Positions 56,786 through 64,000 are shown, counted from the stretch's first letter. The stretch is 64,000 nt of DNA from CAZWRK01 sp964635875 (GCA_964635875.1 CAZWRK010000001.1:1-64000), one strand, 5' to 3'. The notes: generated by a model from the letters alone, not told the origin. Numbers and translations are program-made.

Positions 56786-57709
56786 TTACCTGAGAATGGC
56801 GTAGGTGACGCGGTCCGACTGGTGCCGCACGACGAGTTTAATCTGATACTTCCGCTGGAGATACGCGGCCGTAGCCTGGGCATGCTCGACGTCGGTTCCG
56901 CGGACGTCCGCAGCCGCCCACTTGCAGACCAGCTGCAAGAACGCGAACGGGATTATCAGATCCGTCGGGGACTTCGTGTAGGTCTGCCGGTAGCGATCGC
57001 AGGCCACGACGAACTGCGTCTCCGTAAACAGTGCGTGCGCCCCGCAGATGAACTCCTTCGATTCGCCGACCGGCTCTTCCAACATGCTGTGCCACGCCGA
57101 CAGCTGGGCGATCTTTCGCTCGCGGCGGTGCTGACGCACGTCGAGCATGAAGTGCCGTCGGACCAGCTCGATGTTGGCCTCGACGTCGGCCAGCTCTTCC
57201 TCGAGAGCGTCCCGGTTCAATTTGCCGGTGACGGGCTGCTTCTCGTCGATGCCCTGGATCAGACAGCGGCTGACGATCGACGTCGCCTCGCCCAGCTCTT
57301 CCAGCAGCTTGCCGAGGTGCTTGAGGTCGATGGCCTTGTTCATCGGCACCCAGGGGCTGACCAGATCGGGGATTTGGTCCTGCTTCTGCTTGGTGACGCA
57401 CTCTTCGGCGGCGTACAGCCGATCGAGGCGTTGCTGCAGGGCGACGGCTTCGGCGTGATCCCAGTAGCGTTGCATACGGGAGACGAAGTCCGGCATCGTC
57501 TTGCGGGCTTCGTCCGGCAGGCCCCAGGAGTCCAGCCCGTCTTCTTCCATGGTGGTCGAGTGTGACCAGCCGGCTTTAAGCAGGTACTGGATTTCGGCGT
57601 GCCGATCCGGCGACACCAACGCCAGCAACGCAGGGCTGATCGCCGTCACTTCGCAACCGTCTTCTTGAGCCGCCATACGCTGTATCCATTCCTTCGATGG
57701 GCCGTTCAT
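56786..57709 (-). CDS. Protein with MazG-like nucleotide pyrophosphohydrolase domain
   Basis: A 307-residue protein. The central part, LKHLGKLLEELGEATSIVSR, then ALEEELADVEANIELVRRHF, has the E-E-x-x-E and E-x-x-D metal ligands of the MazG/all-alpha NTP-pyrophosphatase fold. The N-terminal 100 residues and the C-terminal 110 (ESKEFICGAHALFTETQFVV) are unassigned. MazG-like phage enzymes are thought to lower alarmone or modified-nucleotide levels. The start at 57709 lies one base from a scaffold gap. Confidence 0.75.
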   Translation of the reverse strand: MNGPSKEWIQRMAAQEDGCEVTAISPALLALVSPDRHAEIQYLLKAGWSHSTTMEEDGLDSWGLPDEARKTMPDFVSRMQRYWDHAEAVALQQRLDRLYAAEECVTKQKQDQIPDLVSPWVPMNKAIDLKHLGKLLEELGEATSIVSRCLIQGIDEKQPVTGKLNRDALEEELADVEANIELVRRHFMLDVRQHRRERKIAQLSAWHSMLEEPVGESKEFICGAHALFTETQFVVACDRYRQTYTKSPTDLIIPFAFLQLVCKWAAADVRGTDVEHAQATAAYLQRKYQIKLVVRHQSDRVTYAILR

Positions 57710-57710
57710 G

Positions 57711-57810
57711 NNNNNNNNNNNNNNNNNNNNNNNNNNNNNNNNNNNNNNNNNNNNNNNNNNNNNNNNNNNNNNNNNNNNNNNNNNNNNNNNNNNNNNNNNN
57801 NNNNNNNNNN
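57711..57810. other. Scaffold gap of 100 N
   Basis: Fixed-size N run. No flanking overlap is visible, so an unknown amount of sequence is missing. The next contig begins five bases before a 12-mer copy. Confidence 0.95.
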
Positions 57811-57914
57811 CTCGTGTTAATAGGAACAGCGGGCACTGGCCGGACGAATTTCGGGAAACGTCCTAATTTATGAATCCGCTTCGAGCTGACGCTCTCGTCC
57901 CTGCAGAGAACCAT
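57811..57914 (-). CDS. Possible gene start truncated by scaffold gap
   Basis: An open frame from an ATG at 57914 (MVLCRDESVSSKRIHKLGRF) that runs into the gap. Codons look plausible but there is no clear ribosome site, and the frame includes the 12-mer as Val-Pro-Ile-Asn. Low confidence. Confidence 0.3.
57816..57827 (+). repeat. Dispersed 12-mer GTTANTANNAAC, copy 10
   Basis: Plus-strand GTTAATAGGAAC, five bases from the contig end that borders the second gap. Confidence 0.75.
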
Positions 57915-57943
57915 AGCACGCTGCAGCGCGCCGCCCGCTGAAG

Positions 57944-58055
57944 GGCAGTGGACAGGATTTGAACCCGCAACCTCGGCGTGCACGGCCCGCCATCTTGCGA
58001 TGAAGCGAGTGACGTGCGGTGCAAGCCGCGCTCTGCCAGATTGAGCTACCACCGC
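57944..58055 (-). tRNA. tRNA-like gene with structured insertion in the anticodon arm
   Basis: Acceptor GCGGTGG pairs with CCACTGC (one G-U). D-arm GCTC/GAGC and T-arm GCGGG TTCAAAT CCTGT are normal. Between them the anticodon region is about 60 bases, not 27. CGGC pairs with GCCG as the lower anticodon stem, TGCAC pairs with GTGCA above it, and a CATC-GCAA-GATG hairpin lies inside. If the insertion is removed, the loop could expose UGC (alanine), which the D-arm also resembles. It may be an intron-containing, degenerate or tRNA-like RNA. Confidence 0.55.
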
Positions 58056-58238
58056 CGTACTCGCCGTGCTCCCCGCGGGCCGCAGATCAATGCCGTGCGA
58101 TTACAGACGCCCTGGTCGTTGGTTGTTCGGACGACCAACCCCTATGCGGCCACCTCCCGCGTGCACGCGGGCTAACGACCGCCACCTATGTACGAACGCC
58201 GAGCCGGCTCCTTCCGCTGGCGACGACCGACTCGGCGG
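58056..58238 (-). ncRNA. Structured spacer between tRNA genes
   Basis: About 180 bases without a gene. It contains a perfect CCCGCG-TGCA-CGCGGG hairpin at 58156-58171 and a GGTCGT/ACGACC stem at 58114-58136. It could be a small RNA or a processing spacer of the tRNA transcript; no known family is recognised. Confidence 0.3.
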
Positions 58239-58312
58239 CGTGGCAGGTCGGAGTCGAACCGACACCCGCGGGTAAATGAGCCCGCAGGGCACACCGCAGC
58301 GCTACCGACGGC
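58239..58312 (-). tRNA. Initiator-like tRNA-Met (anticodon CAU), irregular
   Basis: The anticodon stem has three G-C pairs next to the loop and the loop reads CTCATTTA, as in initiator tRNAs but with eight bases in place of seven. D-stem is GCGC/GTGC, T-arm GTCGG TTCGACT CCGAC. The acceptor stem pairs poorly and may need a bulged base. It may be a degenerate tRNA or carry a sequencing indel. Confidence 0.55.
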
Positions 58313-58399
58313 CGGATACGTGAGCGGGGTGAAACTCGCTCGCCTCTCCATGTTTGCACCCACGGAGAGGTGGTCTCGGCATCCGACCGTATTTCCAAG

Positions 58400-58473
58400 T
58401 AGCGGGGACAGGACTTGAACCTGCGACCTTGAGAGTATGAATCTCACGAGCTGACCAACTGCTCCACCCCGCG
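58400..58473 (-). tRNA. tRNA-Met (anticodon CAU)
   Basis: Acceptor CGCGGGG pairs with CCCCGCT except the first base, C against U. This is reminiscent of the unpaired 1-72 position of bacterial initiator tRNA. The D-arm (TGGAGCAGTTGG) also resembles initiator tRNA. Anticodon stem TGAGA/TCTCA with loop TTCATAC gives CAU but lacks the three G-C pairs. Confidence 0.85.
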
Positions 58474-58586
58474 GCATGTCGGCGGAACGCGTCCCCGCCA
58501 GTTTTCAAAGGCAGGCATCCCATACGGCGTACCGTGTGGGAGTTGCGTGCCGCGTCCCTGACCGACGGCAGCATCCTAACGAGCAG

Positions 58587-58778
58587 CTATTTTGTGTCAA
58601 CAGTCATAAGCCGCCCGACGATCAGCCGACCGCATTTACAGTCGGCAAGTCCAGCCTTGTGGCAGTATTTTTCTAGGAAGTGCTGCAGCTCCGGATCGTC
58701 GAGCAGCCCGTAGATTTTGGCTCCGGCCGCGATGCGTACGGCAGCCTCTGTTAAGCTGATTTCGCGTAAGTGCATCAT
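58587..58778 (-). CDS. Small hypothetical protein
   Basis: A 63-residue helical protein (AGAKIYGLLDDPELQHFLEK) with a CHKAGLADCKC cluster. Two overlapping ATG codons at 58778 and 58775 are coupled to the upstream stop. First gene upstream of the second tRNA cluster. Confidence 0.65.
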   Translation of the reverse strand: MMHLREISLTEAAVRIAAGAKIYGLLDDPELQHFLEKYCHKAGLADCKCGRLIVGRLMTVDTK

Positions 58779-58996
58779 ACGACCAGCCCGAGGCAGCGGA
58801 GCTTGTGCATCGCCGCTTGGAATTCTGCCGTACCCTCGCGGAACTGCAGCTGCCCGGCCGCCGAGGCGACGATCTCTTGCGGGTACGGCAGCCGAATTCG
58901 CCCGTTCACCAGAAACGATTCGGAGTACATGGTGCGGGCTAGATTGACTTCGGACGGAGAGAGCGTGATCTCGGGGCCTTCGTAGGTGGTTGTCAT
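58775..58996 (-). CDS. Small hypothetical protein
   Basis: A 73-residue protein (MTTTYEGPEITLSPSEVNLA) with a helical C-terminus. ATGA-type coupling to both neighbours. No family is recognised. Confidence 0.65.
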   Translation of the reverse strand: MTTTYEGPEITLSPSEVNLARTMYSESFLVNGRIRLPYPQEIVASAAGQLQFREGTAEFQAAMHKLRCLGLVV

Positions 58997-59199
58997 TTGT
59001 AGCGTGGACCGTGTTGATAATCCGACAGGGGCAGGGTTATGAACGGAAGCATCGGCCCCTCGACCCGAAACTCCATCACCGTACCCTCCATGGCGTCGAG
59101 CTTGGCCTGAAACTGAGCCACGGCCTCCTCACGCGTCGCGGCCGTGATCGTCTTGCGTACGGGAACGCATACGTCGGCCGAACAGTCAAAGTTAGGCAT
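58993..59199 (-). CDS. Small hypothetical protein
   Basis: A 68-residue protein from the ATG at 59199 (MPNFDCSADVCVPVRKTITA) with GAGG six bases upstream, inside the preceding tiny frame. It has a helix (REEAVAQFQAKLDAME) followed by strands. No family is recognised. Confidence 0.65.
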   Translation of the reverse strand: MPNFDCSADVCVPVRKTITAATREEAVAQFQAKLDAMEGTVMEFRVEGPMLPFITLPLSDYQHGPRYK

Positions 59200-59263
59200 C
59201 GTCATCCTCGGCATTGAACTGGCGTTCGGTAATCCGGTGCGTATAGCGCGGCATCTTCGTCAT
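59192..59263 (-). CDS. Tiny acidic-tailed peptide
   Basis: A 23-residue frame (MTKMPRYTHRITERQFNAED, then DDA) between two genes, with AGGTG upstream and its 3' end carrying the ribosome site and start of the next gene. Could be a real microprotein or leader. Confidence 0.35.
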   Translation of the reverse strand: MTKMPRYTHRITERQFNAEDDDA

Positions 59264-59270
59264 ACTGCAC

Positions 59271-59777
59271 CTATGGCTCAAGGACCTCGTTACTGTCGAT
59301 CGCCTGCATAGCATCTTCCGGAGCGTACGCGTTGTCCAGAGCTTCTGGGTACGTCATGAGCTCCGGCGAATAGCCCACGATCTGGTTGAACAGCACGTAG
59401 ACGAACCGCGGGATACTCAGGCTCCCTTCGATCCAGTCGACGCCCCGCTGTGTAATCGCCCAGCAGCCGGAGCGATTGAACGGCTTCTCCGGATCGCCGG
59501 TCGGTTGCTCGATCAGCCCGGCATAACGCAGCACGCACTGCATCCGAGCGCTCGACGTCAGCCAGTCGCGCCAGTGTAAGGCCGTCGGCCGGTGGTGGTA
59601 CAGCGTCCGCAGCTCGCGGGCCTGCCGGGACGACACCGAATAGCGTTTGACCTTCACCAACCCGCCGCAGCACGGGCACTCCACTCCCTCGGCCGAATAC
59701 ATGTGCGTCAGGACGAAACCCGCCCCTTGGGACAGCGTATCCCCGGCCATCGGCGTCATTCGGTGTGGTTCGCTCAT
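59271..59777 (-). CDS. Phage protein with N-terminal zinc ribbon
   Basis: A 168-residue protein. CPCCGGLVKVKRYSVSSRQA and the helical region after it resemble a widespread phage family with a zinc ribbon followed by a winged-helix-like domain (CVLRYAGLIEQPTGDPEKPF). DNA-binding is plausible. It overlaps the upstream membrane gene by four bases. Confidence 0.72.
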   Translation of the reverse strand: MSEPHRMTPMAGDTLSQGAGFVLTHMYSAEGVECPCCGGLVKVKRYSVSSRQARELRTLYHHRPTALHWRDWLTSSARMQCVLRYAGLIEQPTGDPEKPFNRSGCWAITQRGVDWIEGSLSIPRFVYVLFNQIVGYSPELMTYPEALDNAYAPEDAMQAIDSNEVLEP

Positions 59778-60208
59778 CGGCGACGCTTCTTCCAGTTGCT
59801 GATCGCCGTCAGCACGGTGACGAGCGTGCCGACCATACCGACGAGCATCGCCAAGGCTACGGAGATCACGAACTCATGCCCGTACGGCCACGCCCAACGA
59901 ATGCCGTAGGTCCAGCCGAGATTAGCGCCGAAGGCGGCCGCCGCAGCCAGGGCCGTCCAGAGCAGACCCTCGACGAACTTCGGGATGCGGAGCGAGGGCG
60001 CTTGATAGATCGGATCGCGGCGGCGTTGTTCACGGTAGTGGATGATGTTGATGGCGCCGCCGGCCAGCACGGCGTAGGCCACGATCGCCGCGACGAAGCC
60101 TGTCCCGCCGAAATACTTATCGCTCAAGATCATCGCTGTGCCCCCGGCCGCCAAGAAGGCGACCACCGGTATGGCTTTCAGCACGCCCCACACGAACGCC
60201 CGCAGCAT
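59774..60208 (-). CDS. Four-helix membrane protein
   Basis: A 144-residue protein from the ATG at 60208 (MLRAFVWGVLKAIPVVAFLA) with four likely membrane helices: residues about 7-25, 35-52, 85-105 and 115-137. No family is recognised. Confidence 0.7.
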   Translation of the reverse strand: MLRAFVWGVLKAIPVVAFLAAGGTAMILSDKYFGGTGFVAAIVAYAVLAGGAINIIHYREQRRRDPIYQAPSLRIPKFVEGLLWTALAAAAAFGANLGWTYGIRWAWPYGHEFVISVALAMLVGMVGTLVTVLTAISNWKKRRR

Positions 60209-60223
60209 GTTGCACCCCAAATG

Positions 60224-60260
60224 AAAAAACCCAGTGTGAGACTTGTGATCTCACACTGGG
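60224..60260 (-). terminator. Canonical intrinsic terminator
   Basis: CCCAGTGTGAGA pairs perfectly with TCTCACACTGGG (12 pairs, seven-base loop), followed on the minus strand directly by TTTTTT. It separates the gene at 60310 from the membrane gene at 60208. Confidence 0.9.
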
Positions 60261-60309
60261 CCGGAACAGAGAAGAGGCGTCAAGCATGCTACCAACGGTC
60301 AACAGGTCG

Positions 60310-60627
60310 TCAAGCGACCCATTCCGCCACGTACGGCGTGCCCATTCCGGGCAGCGTCGGCGGAGTCGGCAGCGGATCGACCGGCGGCTGATACGGCGCC
60401 GCACCGACGTTGATCTCGCCGGACGAGTTGGTGTAGTCCGTCCCGTCGCGGTAGATCACGGCGATGAAGTTGACCGTGCCGTATTCGGGCACCGTCGCTT
60501 CCAGCTGGCCGATGCTGCCGGGCGAGTAGGAGTTGGAGCTGACGACCGAGCCGTTGATGATGGTGTCGAACCGGACGTAATCCGACACGTTCGTCCAATC
60601 GATCGGACAAATGACACGCGCTTGCAT
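60310..60627 (-). CDS. Beta-sandwich hypothetical protein
   Basis: A 105-residue protein from the ATG at 60627 (MQARVICPIDWTNVSDYVRF) with AAGGAGG nine bases upstream. The sequence is fibronectin-like beta (SIGQLEATVPEYGTVNFIAV), with a Pro-rich tail. An in-frame start at 60696 would add a membrane helix (MIWLLAVCALLLVRRVI), so an anchored form is possible. Confidence 0.7.
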   Translation of the reverse strand: MQARVICPIDWTNVSDYVRFDTIINGSVVSSNSYSPGSIGQLEATVPEYGTVNFIAVIYRDGTDYTNSSGEINVGAAPYQPPVDPLPTPPTLPGMGTPYVAEWVA

Positions 60628-60692
60628 AGGTAAGTTCCTCCTTGAAATGACCCTGCGGACCAGCAGTAATGCACAAACCGCCAAGAGCCAGA

Positions 60693-60872
60693 TCATAGCC
60701 GCGAGAGGTACAAGGCGTAGAGGTCACAAATCCCGGCAGTTTTGATCCGTTCCGGTAATTTTTTGATGCTCTTGGTGTGGTGTGCCCAGCGACGCGCCGT
60801 CCCCTTGGGGAGCTCCCCGCGACTCTCGGCCGCAAACATCCAGCGTTGTTGAGCTTTGCTGCGAAACGGCAT
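60693..60872 (-). CDS. Small phage protein of the MPFRSKAQQR type
   Basis: A 59-residue protein (MPFRSKAQQRWMFAAESRGE) matching a small widespread phage family with a KSKAQ start, a WAHHTKSIKKLPER segment and a short tail. Function is unknown in the family. Confidence 0.8.
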   Translation of the reverse strand: MPFRSKAQQRWMFAAESRGELPKGTARRWAHHTKSIKKLPERIKTAGICDLYALYLSRL

Positions 60873-60874
60873 GG

Positions 60875-61153
60875 TTAGGGCTGATAGATTTTGAAGGCCA
60901 CGAATTCCAACACCGTGAGCAGCACGCCGATCCAGAAGCAGTCGGCGGCCAACGGACGGCGGCCGATGATGCGCTTTTGCTTCCAGAGGATGTGCACGCC
61001 GGCGCCCAGGAAGAGCATGCCGCCGACCCACAGGTGGGCGAGGTCTTTGAAGATGTCTTCCTTGTGCACCTGGGAGACGACGGGCGTCAGCAGCCGCAGG
61101 GCGCCCAGATAGATCGAGACCAACAGCATTCCGATGTAGAGCAACCCGTTCAT
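60875..61153 (-). CDS. Small membrane protein
   Basis: A 92-residue protein with three likely membrane helices (LLYIGMLLVSIYLGALRLL; LWVGGMLFLGAGVHILW; FWIGVLLTVLEFVAFKI). It sits between the KSKAQ-type and thioredoxin-like genes. Confidence 0.72.
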   Translation of the reverse strand: MNGLLYIGMLLVSIYLGALRLLTPVVSQVHKEDIFKDLAHLWVGGMLFLGAGVHILWKQKRIIGRRPLAADCFWIGVLLTVLEFVAFKIYQP

Positions 61154-61156
61154 GGC

Positions 61157-61528
61157 TCACTTCCTTTCGAGCAGTTTTTCCAGTTCCCCCGGTTTCGGCG
61201 TCCCGACCAGCGTCCCCCGCAAGCGACGTTTCCAGTCGTACGTGACGATGAACGGCAAGACCGTCGCCGACATCTGGTTGCGACACCACGCCTGATCTTT
61301 GTCGTAGTCGACGTAGACCGGCACGATCTCGGGATGCTGCTTGAGGAAGGCTTCGCACCGCTTCTTGGCCACGGGGCAGGCCGTACACCATTTAGCGCCG
61401 ATGAACACGCAGATACGGCCCGAGCTCTTCTCGCATTCCTGGACGGCCGCGTTGTAGTCGGTCCGCCAGAAGGGAACCTCGGCGGGCGGCAGAGCACAAC
61501 AGAGCACGAAACTGAGAATCGCTTCCAT
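61157..61528 (-). CDS. Exported thioredoxin-like protein
   Basis: A 123-residue protein with a short hydrophobic N-terminus (MEAILSFVLCCALP) and a thioredoxin fold: ICVFIGAKWCTACPVAKKRC holds WCTAC (Cys48, Cys51), and SATVLPFIVTYDWKRRLRGT covers the cis-Pro region. It could supply or break disulfides outside the cytoplasm, relevant if the host wall is disulfide-linked. Confidence 0.82.
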   Translation of the reverse strand: MEAILSFVLCCALPPAEVPFWRTDYNAAVQECEKSSGRICVFIGAKWCTACPVAKKRCEAFLKQHPEIVPVYVDYDKDQAWCRNQMSATVLPFIVTYDWKRRLRGTLVGTPKPGELEKLLERK

Positions 61529-61531
61529 GCG

Positions 61532-61627
61532 TCACCGTTTGCGAGGCGAGTAAAAGCCCGCCGCCGCCAGCACCAGGGCCAGCGTCAGGAGCAGGATCAG
61601 GCACATCTCGTTATCAAGGCGGTGCAT
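61532..61627 (-). CDS. Single-helix membrane peptide
   Basis: A 31-residue peptide (MHRLDNEMCLILLLTLALVL) with one membrane helix and a basic C-terminus (SPRKR). A Gly-rich ribosome site (GGGGGTG) lies upstream. Confidence 0.55.
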   Translation of the reverse strand: MHRLDNEMCLILLLTLALVLAAAGFYSPRKR

Positions 61628-61640
61628 CGTGCACCCCCGG

Positions 61641-63983
61641 TTATTTCTTCTTGCGGTACCGCGTGGCCACTTCGTCGAGGGCTTCGTTGCCGTACTGGGC
61701 GTACGGCTTGATCTGCGAACGCTTGAGCCGATAGGCGGGCCGCGTCTCGTGCTCGTCGTTGAACATCGGGTTCAGGGACGTGGCCACCTTGGAGGCAAAC
61801 GCGCCAGCTGCCAGTCGCTCAATGTTGCGGTCGTGCATTTCATCCCGCATAACCTGCTGGTACGGATCGATGACCATGTCACGGCGCGTTGCACCTTCCG
61901 GCAACCGCCGCATCGTCTCCTCCACGTCGGCATTGCCGATCGTGCGGCGAATGTACTCGGCCAGCCCACCGCCGAGAGCGCCGATCCCGGCACCGATCAG
62001 CCCGCCGTAACCTTCTGCGGGCGTGTGCTGGGACAGATTGGCGCCGACGACGCCGCCAAGTGCGGCACCGCCGAGTCCGCCCAGCACAGCACCGCGGCCG
62101 GGACTGCTGGTCAACTCAGCCAAGGGCGTAGCTTGGGAACGCAAGATCGTCGGGAACCAGTTCTCCTGATTCTTGGCGAGATCGGCCGTCTCGTTCGCGG
62201 ACAACTGACGCCGCGAGGCCATAGTCGGCCCTTGGTGCACGGTAACCGCCGCGTTGGCGGTCTTGGCCACATCAGCCGCGAAGTCTCCCGGCGAGTCGTT
62301 TTCGGCCACGGGCTCGACGGGCTGCTGTTGCTGTTTCTGCCGCTGCTGGTAGGCCAAGTAGCCGGCCAAGCCGCCCGTGGCCAGGATGACCGGCAGCCCT
62401 TGCATGAGCATGCCGCTGAGATCGCCGTTGGTCTTCACGAGGCCCGCCGTCGGCGTCGGGGACGGTGTCGGCGCCATGGGAATGCCGCCGCCCGGCAGCT
62501 TGGCATTCACCTGCGGCCGTTGTAGCGGCACGTTGGGCATGGGCTTCATCTTGGCGCCCATCTCTTGAGCGAACTGCTCGTGCAGCGGCAGAGCGAAATG
62601 GCTGCGTCCCATCATGCCCGGCCGCGCGACGTCGACGGGCAGATCGGCCACCGTCGGCATCTTGGGACCGGGGCCGGCCGGCAGTTGGCCCGGCGGCGGG
62701 ATTTCCAATTTCGGCATCGCCGCTCCGGGAGCGGTGGTCGGCGGTAGTTGTGGCCGTGGCGTCTTCAGCGGGGCGCCCGGCGGCATGGACGCCGTACCCG
62801 CCGGCGGCAACGCGCCGTCGGCAAACGTCCCGCCGCCCGGCATAGTCGGCGAGTCACCATACGGCTCCTGCCCGCCGTGAAGCCGGCGGCGATTAGTTAG
62901 CCGGCTCTCCATGTCGTCGAGCTGCACGGCGGAGTGATAGGCGTCCGGATCGGAAAGCAGCAGCCCGATATTACGCGGATTGTCCAGCGGGAGGCGGCCG
63001 CTTTGTGGCGGAACGCCGCGAATACTCATAGCGGTTTCCAACGCACTATCTGTCGGGTCCGGTACGCCGCGGTAATGCTGAGAGGGCGACGGGCCGTGGT
63101 ACATGCCGGCGTAATTCCCCGGCCCCGACGGACCCACACGCCCGATGGAAGCACCATGATTGGCGGTCGGACCGTTGGCCAGCGTGTTGCCCAGTGCGGC
63201 ACCCGTGGTGAGACCGCGTCCCGCCGGACCTTGGAAGATCCCGCCGAGGTTGCCCGTGAAGGCGCTGGGGTCGGCGGCTTGCTTCTCAGCCGGTTTCTCG
63301 GCCGGCTTCTCTTCTGCCTCGGGGGCGGGTTTCGCCGCAGGCTTGGGTTTGCTCTTCGCCGGCGTTTCCGTAAGACGCCGACCGACGTCGTCCGGCAGAA
63401 TGGCACTGCCGACGCCGGGGACGTCGTAAACGTCCTGGTCATTGGCGCGATCGTAGAGGTATTCCCAAACACCTCGCGGCAAGTTGCGCTGCCAGCGATT
63501 GTTGGCGACATTCCCGTTATCGAGTCCGATGTACGGCAACGGCCCGCCGACGCCGAGCCCGCCATACGGCGTGCCGACACGAACACCGACATGCGGAATC
63601 GGGATAATGCCGCCGATGTTGGAATAACCGACCTCGGCACCAAGGCCCCATTTTTTGGCGTTCGGACCCAGGTGGTACTGACCGCCGCCCCAGGATAGGA
63701 GGGCGGTTTTATCTTCAGCCTGTTTGGTGGAACCGAGATTCTGCTCGTGCCCCATCGTGGTCGTGGCTTGCGGCGTGTAGCCGCGTTCGGGAGCAGGCAC
63801 GCTGCGGATGTTGGGCGTCGGTGCCGGAGCGGTAGGCATGCTGGCCTGACCGATCGTGGGCATCTGCATGCCGCCCGCCGGCTTCATCACGGGCATCCCG
63901 CGGCCGCCGGTTTGCATGCGACCCGCGGTAATCGGCATCTTCGCTTCTTTGCCCAATCCTTGGGCGAACGTGCTCGCTTCCAT
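61641..63983 (-). CDS. Large Pro/Gly-rich glycine-zipper protein, probable virion protein
   Basis: A 780-residue protein with AGGAG eight to nine bases before the ATG at 63983. It starts MEASTFAQGLGKEAKMPITA and has K-x-A patches (STKQAEDKTALL). A structured-looking segment near residue 90-190 (GAEVGYSNIGGIIPIPHVGV) is followed by a 350-residue Pro/Gly-rich linker, a membrane helix (GMLMQGLPVILATGGLAGYL), a second zipper (GAVLGGLGGAALGGVVGANL, then YGGLIGAGIGALGGGLAEY) and a basic helical tail. It resembles the 876-residue protein at 31095 in layout. No enzyme domain is seen. Confidence 0.78.
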   Translation of the reverse strand: MEASTFAQGLGKEAKMPITAGRMQTGGRGMPVMKPAGGMQMPTIGQASMPTAPAPTPNIRSVPAPERGYTPQATTTMGHEQNLGSTKQAEDKTALLSWGGGQYHLGPNAKKWGLGAEVGYSNIGGIIPIPHVGVRVGTPYGGLGVGGPLPYIGLDNGNVANNRWQRNLPRGVWEYLYDRANDQDVYDVPGVGSAILPDDVGRRLTETPAKSKPKPAAKPAPEAEEKPAEKPAEKQAADPSAFTGNLGGIFQGPAGRGLTTGAALGNTLANGPTANHGASIGRVGPSGPGNYAGMYHGPSPSQHYRGVPDPTDSALETAMSIRGVPPQSGRLPLDNPRNIGLLLSDPDAYHSAVQLDDMESRLTNRRRLHGGQEPYGDSPTMPGGGTFADGALPPAGTASMPPGAPLKTPRPQLPPTTAPGAAMPKLEIPPPGQLPAGPGPKMPTVADLPVDVARPGMMGRSHFALPLHEQFAQEMGAKMKPMPNVPLQRPQVNAKLPGGGIPMAPTPSPTPTAGLVKTNGDLSGMLMQGLPVILATGGLAGYLAYQQRQKQQQQPVEPVAENDSPGDFAADVAKTANAAVTVHQGPTMASRRQLSANETADLAKNQENWFPTILRSQATPLAELTSSPGRGAVLGGLGGAALGGVVGANLSQHTPAEGYGGLIGAGIGALGGGLAEYIRRTIGNADVEETMRRLPEGATRRDMVIDPYQQVMRDEMHDRNIERLAAGAFASKVATSLNPMFNDEHETRPAYRLKRSQIKPYAQYGNEALDEVATRYRKKK

Positions 63984-64000
63984 GCGATGCTCCTAGTAGA

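Noticed and set aside
1..64000. Integrase, attachment sites or transposons
   Set aside because: No recombinase or transposase motif and no terminal repeats were found. Mobile features are limited to HNH and GIY-YIG nucleases.

Overview
The window is a GC-rich, densely packed piece of a large tailed-phage-like genome, probably metagenomic because it holds two 100-base scaffold gaps. Nearly every gene lies on the minus strand; the only clear plus-strand gene is a glycosyltransferase at 23334-24029. Genes are joined by ATGA, TGATG and TAATG overlaps. The phage carries its own multisubunit RNA polymerase, two tRNA clusters, HNH and GIY-YIG nucleases, GroES, a ClpS-like adaptor and no visible ribosomal or central-metabolic genes. 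The host may be a planctomycete: two twin-arginine signal peptides, a Pro-Thr-rich anchored protein, and a ClpS that looks planctomycete-like from memory. That host call is inference.

Layout from left to right (transcription runs right to left). 0-14 kb: RNA polymerase and probable virion proteins. One gene fuses the whole beta subunit to the N-terminal half of beta', including the catalytic ADFDGD. The C-terminal half of beta' (bridge helix and trigger loop) is a separate gene 1.7 kb downstream, and HNH endonuclease genes lie on both sides of it. Around them are large Pro/Ala-rich or glycine-zipper proteins. 14-21.5 kb: exported proteins, namely a secreted DnaJ-type zinc-finger protein, a papain-fold cysteine protease, a matrixin metalloprotease with a cysteine switch, two holin candidates, a membrane-anchored PAS protein and a 2H-phosphoesterase/pyrophosphatase fusion. 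This looks like a lysis or envelope-attack module built on proteases. 22-30.5 kb and 48.9-51.3 kb: two glycan islands with glycosyltransferases, methyltransferases, a GH130-like protein, a sugar-nucleotide SDR and a sulfotransferase.

31-46 kb: an 876-residue glycine-zipper protein, a BCS1-like AAA ATPase, GroES, nine tRNA genes, a HerA-type ATPase with winged-helix repeats, the ClpS-like adaptor, a GIY-YIG nuclease and a stand-alone alpha-CTD-like protein. 46-61 kb: many small overlapping early-type genes (zinc ribbons, an XRE-type HTH, a MazG-like domain, small membrane proteins), the two gaps, a second tRNA cluster with unusual members, and a thioredoxin-like protein. 61.6-64 kb: another large Pro/Gly-rich protein.

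The most unusual signal not explained by genes is a near-palindromic 12-mer, GTTANTANNAAC. It occurs ten times at intervals of about 3-9 kb, often at gene junctions, and it uses uncommon AT-rich codons where it falls inside genes. With the phage polymerase and the alpha-CTD-like protein, it is a candidate phage-specific regulatory or DNA-organising site. No terminase, portal, major capsid, sigma factor, alpha N-terminal domain or DNA polymerase was recognised here; they presumably lie outside the window.
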